From Candidatus Omnitrophota bacterium (GTDB lineage Bacteria > Omnitrophota > Gorgyraeia > Duberdicusellales > 4484-171), in NCBI GenBank assembly GCA_021735105.1, contig JAIPHS010000055.1, positions 1 through 6,161 on the forward strand: DNA of 6,161 nucleotides, given 5' to 3'. A program made the position numbers and the translations under genes. Position 1 is the first letter of the stretch. Each line of letters begins with the position of its first letter. Under the pieces are notes generated by a model. That model saw only the letters and a list, made by a program, of their open reading frames with translations, was not told where the DNA came from and did not search any database. Of this stretch, positions 1-6,116 are shown in pieces.

Positions 1-1097
1 TCTTCTTTTGCCTCTTCTTTAGGTTGATCTTCTTTCTTCTCTGTCCCTTCTCCATGCTTAGATTTTGTATCTACCGCTTGTTCTTTATCTGTTTCAACTT
101 CTTTTTCCTCCTTTGGCTCTTCTTCCTTATCTTCTTTCTTCCCTTCTTCTTCTTTCTTTTCTTTCTTCTCTTCCTCTGCTTCTTCCCCATCTGCTTCTTC
201 GTCTTCTCGTCCTTCGTCCTTCTTCTTTTCAGTTCTTGCTTCTTTGCTTTTTTCCCTCTCTACCTCTTTATCTCTTTGCTTCTCTGTCCCTTCTTCCACC
301 TTTTCGGTTTTCTCTCCCTCTCCTTCTTCTCCTCTCAATCGATGCAGCAGCTTTATCCTTTCTTTATCCAGATTAACTATTTTTTCTTGCTTTAGGCTTA
401 GTTCTTTCTCTTTTAATTCTAATTTTTCTCTCAATTCATCATATTTTTCTTTTAATTCTGAATGCTCGTCTTTTGAAATCCAACCGCTTTGCTTTTGCTC
501 TTCTTTCATCTTCATTACTTGATTAGCATATTTTTGAGCTAATTCTGCCTTTTTCTTTAACTTTTTTCTTTCTGACTCAAGGTTAAGGCTAAATTTTTTA
601 ATTTGTTCATTATTTTGTTTAATTTTTTCTTCTAATTCCTGATTTTTTTTGTTGGATTGTTCAAGTTTTTTCTCGATCTTTACGTTTTTTGAAAATTCTT
701 CTTCTAACCTTTTATCTTTTTCTTTTATCTTTTCTTCTAGTTCCAGCCTGGGCTGTTGTTCTTTTTTAATCATATCTTGTTGATTTTTTAGCCATTTTCC
801 ACTTCTATCTATTTTTTGACGAAATTTTTCATTTTCAGCTTTAACTTTTTCTATTTTTTTCTCTAAAATATTGTTTTCTTTTCTTAACCTGTCTCCGTCT
901 TCTTGATTTATTTTTAACTGATACCTTTGTTCTCTTAAACCCTTTACTTTATCTTCAAGCGTATTTATTTTTTGTAAAAAAAAAGATTTAGGCATTTTTT
1001 TTATTTTCTCAGGGGTAGGCTTCTTGGTAGAATCAGAAAAAGAATAAACCACTAAAAGAACTGAAACTAAAATTAATCCTGCTGTTAGTATAATCAT
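1..1097 (-). CDS. Membrane-anchored coiled-coil protein with Glu/Lys-rich tail (3' end beyond the window)
   Basis: I do not recognise this gene. Translating the minus strand from the ATG at 1097 gives 365 codons with no stop before the window edge, so the C-terminus is missing. Residues about 2-19 form one hydrophobic segment (starts MIILTAGLILVSVLLVVYS) without a cleavage site, so it is probably an N-terminal membrane anchor. Residues about 40-255 are rich in Leu/Ile spaced among Glu, Lys, Gln and Asn, as in a long coiled coil. From about residue 257 the chain is almost only Glu, Lys, Asp, Gly and Arg, presumably disordered; the motif EGTEK occurs twice (269-273 and 350-354). ATG 1097 is the first possible start, since an in-frame TAA lies three codons upstream; there is no clear Shine-Dalgarno sequence. 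The gene is divergent from yqeY. A structural or scaffold role in the envelope is inference. The reading frame is certain; the function is unknown. Confidence 0.85.
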   Translation of the reverse strand, partial: MIILTAGLILVSVLLVVYSFSDSTKKPTPEKIKKMPKSFFLQKINTLEDKVKGLREQRYQLKINQEDGDRLRKENNILEKKIEKVKAENEKFRQKIDRSGKWLKNQQDMIKKEQQPRLELEEKIKEKDKRLEEEFSKNVKIEKKLEQSNKKNQELEEKIKQNNEQIKKFSLNLESERKKLKKKAELAQKYANQVMKMKEEQKQSGWISKDEHSELKEKYDELREKLELKEKELSLKQEKIVNLDKERIKLLHRLRGEEGEGEKTEKVEEGTEKQRDKEVEREKSKEARTEKKKDEGREDEEADGEEAEEEKKEKKEEEGKKEDKEEEPKEEKEVETDKEQAVDTKSKHGEGTEKKEDQPKEEAKE

Positions 1098-1130
1098 AAT
1101 GGTTTATTGTATTAGGTAATTCATTTAGTA

Positions 1131-1157
1131 ATTATACCATATCTTACCTTGTTTCAA
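1131..1157 (-). promoter_or_regulatory. Probable promoter of the coiled-coil gene
   Basis: Read on the minus strand, there is a perfect -10 box TATAAT (1131-1136) preceded by TG one base upstream, an extended -10. The best -35 match is TTGAAA (1152-1157), with a short 15-bp spacer; TTTTGA at 17 bp is the alternative. The start of transcription would fall near 1124, giving a leader of about 27 bases before the ATG at 1097. Found by eye only. Confidence 0.5.
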
Positions 1158-1188
1158 AAGTGAGTGTCCCGCGTAAGCCAATAATTTC

Positions 1189-1216
1189 TTGTCATACTCA
1201 GCAATTATGCTAAAAT
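1189..1216 (+). promoter_or_regulatory. Probable promoter of yqeY (leaderless transcript)
   Basis: TTGTCA (1189-1194) and TAAAAT (1211-1216) are separated by 16 bp, and TG one base before the -10 makes it an extended -10. Transcription should start about 7 bases after the -10, which is base 1223, the A of the yqeY ATG. No Shine-Dalgarno sequence precedes that ATG, in agreement with a leaderless mRNA. Confidence 0.6.
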
Positions 1217-1222
1217 TAATTT

Positions 1223-1669
1223 ATGCTTTTCGATCAAATCTATACGGATTACATTACAGCCCGCAAAGAAAAAGACCAAAAAAAGTCTCAGTTTTTAGGT
1301 TATATTCGTTCCGAATTAACAAATCTGGCAAAAAAATTAAAACAAGATAAGTTAGGTGATCCGGAAGTGTTAAAAATCTTAAAAAAACAAGAAAAAAAAT
1401 TAAAAGAAGCTTTTGAATCAACTAAACAATCAGGAAGGAAAGATATTCTAAAAGACTTAAAAATCGAGTTAGAGATATTATCCGGTTATCTGCCCGAACC
1501 ATTAAGCCCGGAAAAAATTGAAGATACGATTAATAAAACTATCACAGAATTACAAGCCTCGTCACTCTCGGATATGGGAAAGGTTATGAAAGAAGTTTTA
1601 AGAAAAATCGGAACTCAAGCTGACCCCGAACAAATAAGTAAAACCGTTAAAGAGAAACTCTCCTCATAA
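1223..1669 (+). CDS. yqeY: GatB/YqeY domain-containing protein
   Basis: A free-standing YqeY protein of 148 residues, the usual length of the family. The YqeY domain is related to the C-terminal tRNA-binding region of GatB, a subunit of the Asp/Glu-tRNA amidotransferase. The stand-alone protein is cytosolic and is thought to interact with tRNA, but its exact role is unsettled. Family signatures visible are the helical N-terminus with GYIRSEL (26-32), the basic stretch ending in SGRKD (70-74), YLPEPLS (89-95), DMGKVMKEV (117-125) and the AD dipeptide (133-134) before the last helix. ATG 1223 is chosen because the protein begins as family members do and the promoter places transcription initiation there. 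It is the only plus-strand gene; it is divergent from the coiled-coil gene, and its last 6 bases overlap the end of the convergent 95-residue gene. Lys codons are mostly AAA, in keeping with the AT-rich surroundings. Confidence 0.93.
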   Translation: MLFDQIYTDYITARKEKDQKKSQFLGYIRSELTNLAKKLKQDKLGDPEVLKILKKQEKKLKEAFESTKQSGRKDILKDLKIELEILSGYLPEPLSPEKIEDTINKTITELQASSLSDMGKVMKEVLRKIGTQADPEQISKTVKEKLSS

Positions 1670-1951
1670 ATCTTTTAATGTTTGTTGGATAAATTCAACT
1701 ACAGGATGTGTTTGTTTTTTAATTGCTTCTTTGATAAATTCTGTTAGTTTACCTTGTTCCTGAACCTCTTTTTTAATTTTATCTAAATCAAAATCAACTT
1801 CTCCTTCAAAATAATTATCTAGGTCCTCTAATAACTTATCGATATTATATTCAGCATTAAAATCATTCAGCTCTTTTAGTTTATCAGCTTTCTTCTTTTG
1901 TAATTTTTTTATTTTCTGCTCTATGTTTCGTTTATCCGGCTGTTTACTCAT
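1664..1951 (-). CDS. Hypothetical protein, 95 residues, charged and helical
   Basis: I do not recognise a family. Residues 8-30 are Lys-rich with Ile/Leu spacing (KIKKLQKKKADKLKELND at 13-30) and look like a short coiled coil. Residues 36-58 are acidic with aromatic positions, and residues 59-95 look helical again, ending in VVEFIQQTLKDL (84-95). There are no Cys residues, no signal peptide and no membrane segment, so it should be cytosolic. It follows the 77-residue gene by 11 bases on the same strand and very probably shares its transcript. No good Shine-Dalgarno sequence precedes ATG 1951, so translation may be coupled to the upstream gene. Its stop TGA (1664-1666) lies inside the last codons of yqeY on the other strand, leaving no room for a terminator between them. 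It could be a partner of the 77-residue protein, but only position suggests this. Confidence 0.72.
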   Translation of the reverse strand: MSKQPDKRNIEQKIKKLQKKKADKLKELNDFNAEYNIDKLLEDLDNYFEGEVDFDLDKIKKEVQEQGKLTEFIKEAIKKQTHPVVEFIQQTLKDL

Positions 1952-1962
1952 AATAAAATAAA

Positions 1963-2196
1963 TTACATCTGTTCAATAGCTTCTTTAATCAGTGGCAAAA
2001 TACCCTCTACCTCTTCTTTAGCCAAACGGCCTAATTTAGTAAAACGGAAATTGTCTTCGTTGTCTTTGTTTTCTCTGGTAATTTGGACTTTTTTAGCTCC
2101 TTGATTATAAGAGAAAATTCTTACCCTGATTCTAGTTCCATCCCCTACCCAGGCTTTTGCGAATAACTCTTTGTCTAAGTCTGCGTTATAAGGCAT
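1963..2196 (-). CDS. Small conserved-looking protein, 77 residues, possible PC4-like fold
   Basis: No confident family. The start is well supported: GGGAGGAG lies 5 bases before ATG 2196 (core at 2202-2207). Residues 10-42 alternate hydrophobic and charged positions in strand-like stretches (RIRVRIFSY at 22-30, KKVQITREN at 35-43). These are followed by a Phe/Lys/Arg segment (FRFTKLGRL at 50-58) and a C-terminal amphipathic helix (60-76). Beta strands carrying basic and aromatic residues followed by one helix recall the bacterial PC4/YdbC-type single-stranded nucleic-acid-binding fold, but this is a guess from pattern alone. There is no signal peptide or membrane segment. The gene lies 77 bases after uppP and 11 bases before the 95-residue gene. 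The spacer before it contains tandem octamers, so it may have its own promoter or be read through from uppP. Confidence 0.8.
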   Translation of the reverse strand: MPYNADLDKELFAKAWVGDGTRIRVRIFSYNQGAKKVQITRENKDNEDNFRFTKLGRLAKEEVEGILPLIKEAIEQM

Positions 2197-2213
2197 ACTC
2201 TCCTCCCTTTTTG

Positions 2214-2245
2214 GTTAATTAGTTAATTGGTTAAATGGTTAATTA
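2214..2245. repeat. Four tandem octamers, consensus GTTAATTR
   Basis: GTTAATTA, GTTAATTG, GTTAAATG and GTTAATTA follow one another without gaps at 2214-2221, 2222-2229, 2230-2237 and 2238-2245. The last unit continues into the perfect palindrome GTTAATTAAC (2238-2247), and degenerate GGT/GGTTGA-like units seem to continue on the minus strand to about 2270. The array fills most of the spacer between the uppP stop and the ribosome binding site of the 77-residue gene. It could be a slippage-prone minisatellite or a set of operator half-sites; nothing here decides between them. Confidence 0.75.
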
Positions 2246-2273
2246 ACTACTTACCAATCAACCACTCACCATT

Positions 2274-3017
2274 TCAATTGATAAATAAAAATCCTCCAAC
2301 CGATAATATTATACAATAATATCCAAAATAAATAAACTTTTTCATAATCAATGTTTTTTGTACTAAAAACAAAGAAAAAAAGCCAACTATAAAAGTTGCT
2401 AAAAAAGATACTATTAAAATCAAAGGATTTAACTTAAGTTTTGTCAAAGCATCTATTTTTAATAAAAAAGTCCCCGCAATTGGAAATATTGACATAATAA
2501 AAGATAAAGCAAAAGCGGCTTTTGGCTTAAACTTCCTGGCCAAAAGGCCAATAATAGTTATGCCTGAACGGGAAATACCCGGCAAAAAAGAAAATCCTTG
2601 CAAAACTCCTAAAATAAGTGCGTCTCTAACTGATATATCTGTCAGCTCTCTATTGCCTTCTAACCTCTTAGCTGTCAAAAGTATGACTCCATTAATCAAA
2701 AGAAACAAAAATATAAAATAATTACTGGTAAAATAATGGCTTAAAATTCTATCAATAACTAGCCCTAATAAAGCAGTAATTGCTGTTGTTATTATCAAAT
2801 AAACAATTATTTTTTTATTTTTTAAAGCAGCAAAAATCTCTTTATAAAAGAAAACAAAAATTGCCGATAAAGTTGCAATGTGAAGAAAGACAAAAAAAGA
2901 TAGCAAATCTTGGCCAAAATAAAAAATGTTTTTAAAAATAAACAGATGGCCTGAACTGCTAATCGGCAAGAATTCGCTCAAACCTTGGATTAAAGAAAGA
3001 TATATGAAAATTATCAA
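2274..3017 (-). CDS. uppP: Undecaprenyl-diphosphatase (UppP/BacA family)
   Basis: An integral membrane enzyme that removes a phosphate from undecaprenyl diphosphate, regenerating the lipid carrier for peptidoglycan and other envelope polymers. Its activity also confers bacitracin tolerance. The protein has 247 residues, slightly shorter than the usual 255-280. Both family motifs are present: QGLSEFLPISSSGHL (11-25) and PGISRSG (146-152). The residues equivalent to the E. coli catalytic set are E15, S21, H24 and R150. The first Glu of the ExxxE motif is Gln11, a known variation. About seven or eight hydrophobic segments span the rest (for example 39-57, 70-88, 99-115, 168-186, 197-219 and 228-246). 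ATG 3017 lies 4 bases after the stop of the zinc-finger gene, with AGGG about 8 bases upstream, so the two genes are almost certainly co-transcribed from the promoter at 4084-4111. Confidence 0.95.
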   Translation of the reverse strand: MIIFIYLSLIQGLSEFLPISSSGHLFIFKNIFYFGQDLLSFFVFLHIATLSAIFVFFYKEIFAALKNKKIIVYLIITTAITALLGLVIDRILSHYFTSNYFIFLFLLINGVILLTAKRLEGNRELTDISVRDALILGVLQGFSFLPGISRSGITIIGLLARKFKPKAAFALSFIMSIFPIAGTFLLKIDALTKLKLNPLILIVSFLATFIVGFFSLFLVQKTLIMKKFIYFGYYCIILSVGGFLFIN

Positions 3018-3021
3018 TGCC

Positions 3022-4059
3022 TTAACCCTGGATAAGAAGAAAAATTAAAACACCTAGCACCAACGCCCCTATCACGATTGAAACATATTCAATCATACCT
3101 GGCCCCTCTTCTAAAGGAGAGATATTAGTATCTTGGTGTATTGGGGTCGATTCTTTTCTTCTGTCTTCAGGAGCCGGCTGGAACTCCTTCTCTCTCTCAA
3201 GCTCTTGCCGCTCGGATTGATCTCCAGATAAAGAGTCTAAAGCTGAACGAATCGAAGGGTCTTCTTGAAACTCAAGTGGGTCCTCTTCCGTCTTTTCTTC
3301 CGGAAGGCTTTCTTCCTCAGCCTTCGGATCATTTTCAGAAAAAGTCTTTATGCCTTCGGCTGGAAAATACTGCATACCTTCTTTGCTTTCTTTTTCTCGG
3401 CTCTCTTCATCTTCTTTTTTCTCTTCTTTTTCTTCAAGCTCCTCGGCTTCCCCGGCGCTTCGGTCCGGTCTCTCTTCGGCCGCTGTTTTCTCTGTTTTTT
3501 CCGGCTCTGCTTTTGGCTCTTTTGGCTCTGGTACAGCTTGCTCTGCTTCTTCAGATTCTTTTTTTTCTTTAGTCTCCGCTAATTCCGGCCCCTCCGATTG
3601 TTTATCTTCTTGTGGTTCTTCTTTCTCTTGGGTTTCTTCTGGCTTTGGTTCAGCTTGCTTTTTCTTGTCAGGCTCTTTTGCAGTTTTCTCTTCTTTAGGT
3701 TTTTCTTCTTTTGATTCTTTAAATCCTTCTGCTTCTGATTCAGTCTGCTGTGTTTCTCCCGACTCTTCTTTGCTTTCTTTTTCTTTCTCTAACTGATCCC
3801 CTTGAGCCTCCTCTAGGTCTTGATCAGGAGATGATTCTGAAGATATAATTTCAAAATCATCTTCTTTTTCATCCTGTTTATCGTCATTCTTAGATATTGC
3901 AGTATCTCCTGATTCATCTAATTTATCCATTAATTGTCCCAGCGAAGTACGGCAATCATGGCAAACACACAAGTGCTCTTCAACTTTTTTTATTTCTTCC
4001 TCATCTGCTGTATGTTGGACATATTTAGTGAGTAACTTTTTTATTTCTTCACAACTCAT
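3022..4059 (-). CDS. Zinc-finger (zf-HC2, anti-sigma type) protein with long acidic linker and C-terminal membrane anchor
   Basis: 345 residues in three parts. Residues 1-50 match the putative zinc-finger (zf-HC2/ZAS) domain of anti-sigma factors: Cys3, then HLCVCHDC, which gives His29-x3-Cys33-x2-Cys36. Residues about 51-318 are low-complexity, dominated by Glu and Lys with Pro, Ser, Asp, Gln and Ala, and probably disordered. Residues about 324-343 are one hydrophobic helix followed only by Gln-Gly, so the protein is tail-anchored with nearly everything in the cytoplasm. Classical anti-sigma factors of this class place the membrane helix soon after the finger and have an extracytoplasmic sensor domain; this one has neither. 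The start is firm: AGGAGG (4064-4069) lies 4 bases before ATG 4059. It is first in a unit with uppP. No sigma-factor gene lies in the window, so its partner, if any, is elsewhere. The domain call is good; an anti-sigma function is inference, and zinc-finger membrane proteins of other roles are possible. Confidence 0.88.
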   Translation of the reverse strand: MSCEEIKKLLTKYVQHTADEEEIKKVEEHLCVCHDCRTSLGQLMDKLDESGDTAISKNDDKQDEKEDDFEIISSESSPDQDLEEAQGDQLEKEKESKEESGETQQTESEAEGFKESKEEKPKEEKTAKEPDKKKQAEPKPEETQEKEEPQEDKQSEGPELAETKEKKESEEAEQAVPEPKEPKAEPEKTEKTAAEERPDRSAGEAEELEEKEEKKEDEESREKESKEGMQYFPAEGIKTFSENDPKAEEESLPEEKTEEDPLEFQEDPSIRSALDSLSGDQSERQELEREKEFQPAPEDRRKESTPIHQDTNISPLEEGPGMIEYVSIVIGALVLGVLIFLLIQG

Positions 4060-4063
4060 ACAT

Positions 4064-4069
4064 CCTCCT
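4064..4069 (-). promoter_or_regulatory. Strong ribosome binding site of the zinc-finger gene
   Basis: AGGAGG on the minus strand, 4 bases before ATG 4059. It is a full Shine-Dalgarno match and contrasts with yqeY and the coiled-coil gene, which have none. Confidence 0.85.
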
Positions 4070-4083
4070 GTTTATTTAAAGAT

Positions 4084-4111
4084 ATTTTATCATAGCTTGG
4101 CTGAATGGCAA
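4084..4111 (-). promoter_or_regulatory. Probable promoter of the zinc-finger/uppP unit
   Basis: On the minus strand, TTGCCA (4106-4111) and TAAAAT (4084-4089) are 16 bp apart, with TG one base before the -10. It has the same -10 box and spacer length as the yqeY promoter. Transcription would start near 4077, leaving a leader of about 17 bases that holds the AGGAGG site. An imperfect inverted repeat (4111-4119 with 4130-4138, two mispairs) touches the -35 box and could bind a regulator, but that part is weak. Confidence 0.65.
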
Positions 4112-4138
4112 GAGGCGGAATGAAAAAAGTCTGCCGCT

Positions 4139-4223
4139 ATGCAACATTTTTGTTTGACCCATTCGACTTCGCTCAGGGTCAATCCTGAGCGTTAGTCGAA
4201 GGATTGAACCTATTTTGTTGCAT
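4139..4223. repeat. REP/MITE-like element with inverted ends and nested hairpins
   Basis: The element is bounded by perfect 8-bp inverted repeats, ATGCAACA (4139-4146) and TGTTGCAT (4216-4223). Inside, CGCTCAGG (4170-4177) pairs with CCTGAGCG (4184-4191) around a 6-base loop, and TTCGACT (4162-4168) pairs with AGTCGAA (4194-4200); weaker pairing continues outward to about 4152/4209. A competing hairpin is TTGACCC (4154-4160) with GGGTCAA (4176-4182). The core resembles the short TTCGACTTCGCTCAGG-type palindromes that I recall as dispersed intergenic repeats in many bacterial genomes. It begins 7 bases after the receptor stop codon, so it may also protect or end that transcript, but it has no T-run typical of an intrinsic terminator. 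No target-site duplication is clear. Confidence 0.7.
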
Positions 4224-4230
4224 TAGAACT

Positions 4231-6084
4231 TTAAAAAGTGTATTTGGCTCCCAGGTACCAAGAAAATTCGGGAGTTTGATAACCTTCCACTAACTCGTAA
4301 TCATCATCTAAGATATTCTCAAAACGTAAAAAAGTATTAAGATTATCGTTTACCTGATAATTAAAAGAAAGATTGCCTAAAATGTACGACTTAAGCTTAA
4401 CTGTACCCGGATAATCAATCCTATTGCCTACATAAGATAGATCTGATGAAATTTTTAATTTATTAATTAAAGTATCGAAACCCAAAGTTACTTTGTTGTT
4501 AGGCCTTCGCAATAAGCGGCTGCCGTCAGATTTATCTTCGGTATCCATATAAGTATATGATAAATTTAAATGAGTATTATCATCAAAATTATATTTCAGA
4601 AAATTCTCCAGCCCCCAAATCCGTGCCTTACCAACATTTTTATACTTCCATGCCCCATAATCATATTCAATAAGATTTTTAATGTTAGTTTGAAAATAAG
4701 TTGTACCAAACTTTAAATTCTTTCTGATATACTGTTCAATTCCGACCTCAAAGCTTCTAGACCTTTCCGGAGTCAAATCAGAATTACCAGAAAAACTGTC
4801 GTAAAGTTGATAAATAGAAGGTACCTTAAAGCCCTGGCCAAAAGATGATTTTAATTTTGTACCCGTTTCATCAATAAAATAACTACCCGAAAAACTAACT
4901 ATATTTTCACTACCAAATTGAGAATGTTCTTCTCTCCGGTAACTAGCTGAAAATAATAAATTTTTCCAGGGATTAAATAGATTTTCGATATAATAACCTT
5001 TGGTATTAGCTGTTTGTCTAGATGTATATATGCTCTCTCCCCTTTCCCGTAAATAATCAAAACCAAAAATGATTTTATTCTCCGGTATAATATCTAAATC
5101 TGCCTGCCACTTTGCTTGATAAGTATTACCGTCATACCATCTAACGTCACCTGATTCAGGATAATCTTTTCTGTGCGTGCGCGTATAACCGAAAGTTATT
5201 TTTTGAAGAAAAACATCACTGATTTGGTGTTCCAAATTTAAGCCACTAACCCCCTGATAAAAACGAGCGTAATTATTTGCGTCAACAACCGGACTAGAAT
5301 CATCGTAATCATATTTAGCGTAAGTATAATCCGATATTAACCCAACCTCAAGATTATCGCTTAATGAATAATCCAATCTTAATGCCGCATTTAAATTGCT
5401 AAAAGGATCAGTCTCATGATTTCCGTCTTTATATTTACCGGCATAAAAATCGTTTACATCCTTCCTTGATATAGCTAAAGAATAGTTTAATTTATCGGCC
5501 TCACCCTGAAAAGATAACTTCTCCCGATAAGTCTGGTAACTGCCAATTTCCTGGGTAAATGATACGGTCGGTTTGCCTTTACCCTTGCGAGGTAATAGGC
5601 GAATTGTACCGCCAATCGAATCAGAACCATAAAGCGAACTATACGGCCCCTTTGCAACTTCTATTCTTTCTAAATTATCTAAAGACATATAGTTATAAGC
5701 ATAAAAATAACTTGCAGTTACAATAGGATCATATAATTTTATCTCATCATACATAAGTTGGGTATGGCGGGTCTCTGCTCCGCGAATACTGATACCGCTA
5801 GTTCCTCCTAACCCCCCAGTGATAGAATAACTTACACTGGGAATATTTTTCAGGCTGTCAGCTAACCCGGAAACGCCTTTTAAGTCAGCCTCTTTTACTA
5901 AAATCTCATCTACTGAAGCTGGGCTTTGAAAACTGCCGATTGCTACCTTATACGGCGTGACTACGATTTCTTTTAACCTTATCGTCCCTTCTTGTTGGTT
6001 CTCACCTGCGCGGTAAGAATTGTCGGCTAAACAAAGATTAAAGCTGAAAATTAAGAAACTAAAAATTGATAAAAAAACTTTCAT
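4231..6084 (-). CDS. TonB-dependent outer-membrane receptor, BtuB-like
   Basis: An outer-membrane beta-barrel transporter energised by TonB. The protein has 617 residues, close to E. coli BtuB (614). Residues 1-20 are a signal peptide, probably cleaved after Ala20 (FNLCLA|DN). The TonB box is EIVVTP (39-44). The plug domain covers about 50-165, with ADSLKNIPSV (75-84), GISIRGAE (97-104), RIEVAKGPYSSLYGSDSIGG (140-159) and IRLLPRKGKG (161-170). The rest is a barrel of alternating aromatic strands ending in YTF, the usual terminal aromatic residue for barrel insertion. The start is ATG 6084 because GGAGG lies 6 bases upstream and the signal peptide begins there; a longer frame from 6138 adds 18 residues that spoil the signal peptide. 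The plug motifs resemble BtuB, so cobalamin is a possible substrate, but siderophores or other ligands cannot be excluded, and I see no cobalamin riboswitch in the 77 bases upstream. No TonB, ExbBD or ABC transporter genes are adjacent. Confidence 0.94.
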   Translation of the reverse strand: MKVFLSIFSFLIFSFNLCLADNSYRAGENQQEGTIRLKEIVVTPYKVAIGSFQSPASVDEILVKEADLKGVSGLADSLKNIPSVSYSITGGLGGTSGISIRGAETRHTQLMYDEIKLYDPIVTASYFYAYNYMSLDNLERIEVAKGPYSSLYGSDSIGGTIRLLPRKGKGKPTVSFTQEIGSYQTYREKLSFQGEADKLNYSLAISRKDVNDFYAGKYKDGNHETDPFSNLNAALRLDYSLSDNLEVGLISDYTYAKYDYDDSSPVVDANNYARFYQGVSGLNLEHQISDVFLQKITFGYTRTHRKDYPESGDVRWYDGNTYQAKWQADLDIIPENKIIFGFDYLRERGESIYTSRQTANTKGYYIENLFNPWKNLLFSASYRREEHSQFGSENIVSFSGSYFIDETGTKLKSSFGQGFKVPSIYQLYDSFSGNSDLTPERSRSFEVGIEQYIRKNLKFGTTYFQTNIKNLIEYDYGAWKYKNVGKARIWGLENFLKYNFDDNTHLNLSYTYMDTEDKSDGSRLLRRPNNKVTLGFDTLINKLKISSDLSYVGNRIDYPGTVKLKSYILGNLSFNYQVNDNLNTFLRFENILDDDYELVEGYQTPEFSWYLGAKYTF

Positions 6085-6090
6085 TCTGTG

Positions 6091-6095
6091 CCTCC
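6091..6095 (-). promoter_or_regulatory. Ribosome binding site that fixes the receptor start
   Basis: GGAGG on the minus strand, 6 bases before ATG 6084. The upstream in-frame ATG at 6138 has no comparable site. Confidence 0.8.
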
Positions 6096-6116
6096 GTTTG
6101 ATTGCTTTATTAATAA

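Noticed and set aside
1..300. CRISPR or tandem-repeat array suggested by repeated TTCTTC-type words
   Set aside because: The words come from Glu/Lys codon repeats in an intact reading frame; there are no regular spacers.
24..522. Plus-strand frames of 123, 103 and 92 residues rich in Phe, Leu and Ser
   Set aside because: They are antisense mirrors of the Glu/Lys-rich coiled-coil gene on the minus strand, have no ribosome binding site, and overlap each other in different frames.
2197..2273. A defined promoter for the 77-residue gene
   Set aside because: TTGAAA and several TTAATT-like boxes are present, but the AT-rich repeats make any pairing arbitrary.
3141..3796. Plus-strand frames of 143, 105 and 148 residues opposite the zinc-finger gene
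   Set aside because: They arise because the acidic Glu/Lys/Ser linker has few stop complements; the composition is Phe/Ser/Leu low complexity with no domain.
4139..4223. Classical intrinsic terminator of the receptor gene
   Set aside because: The hairpin is strong, but no T-run follows it on the minus strand; it is better described as a repeat element that may still act as a transcript end.
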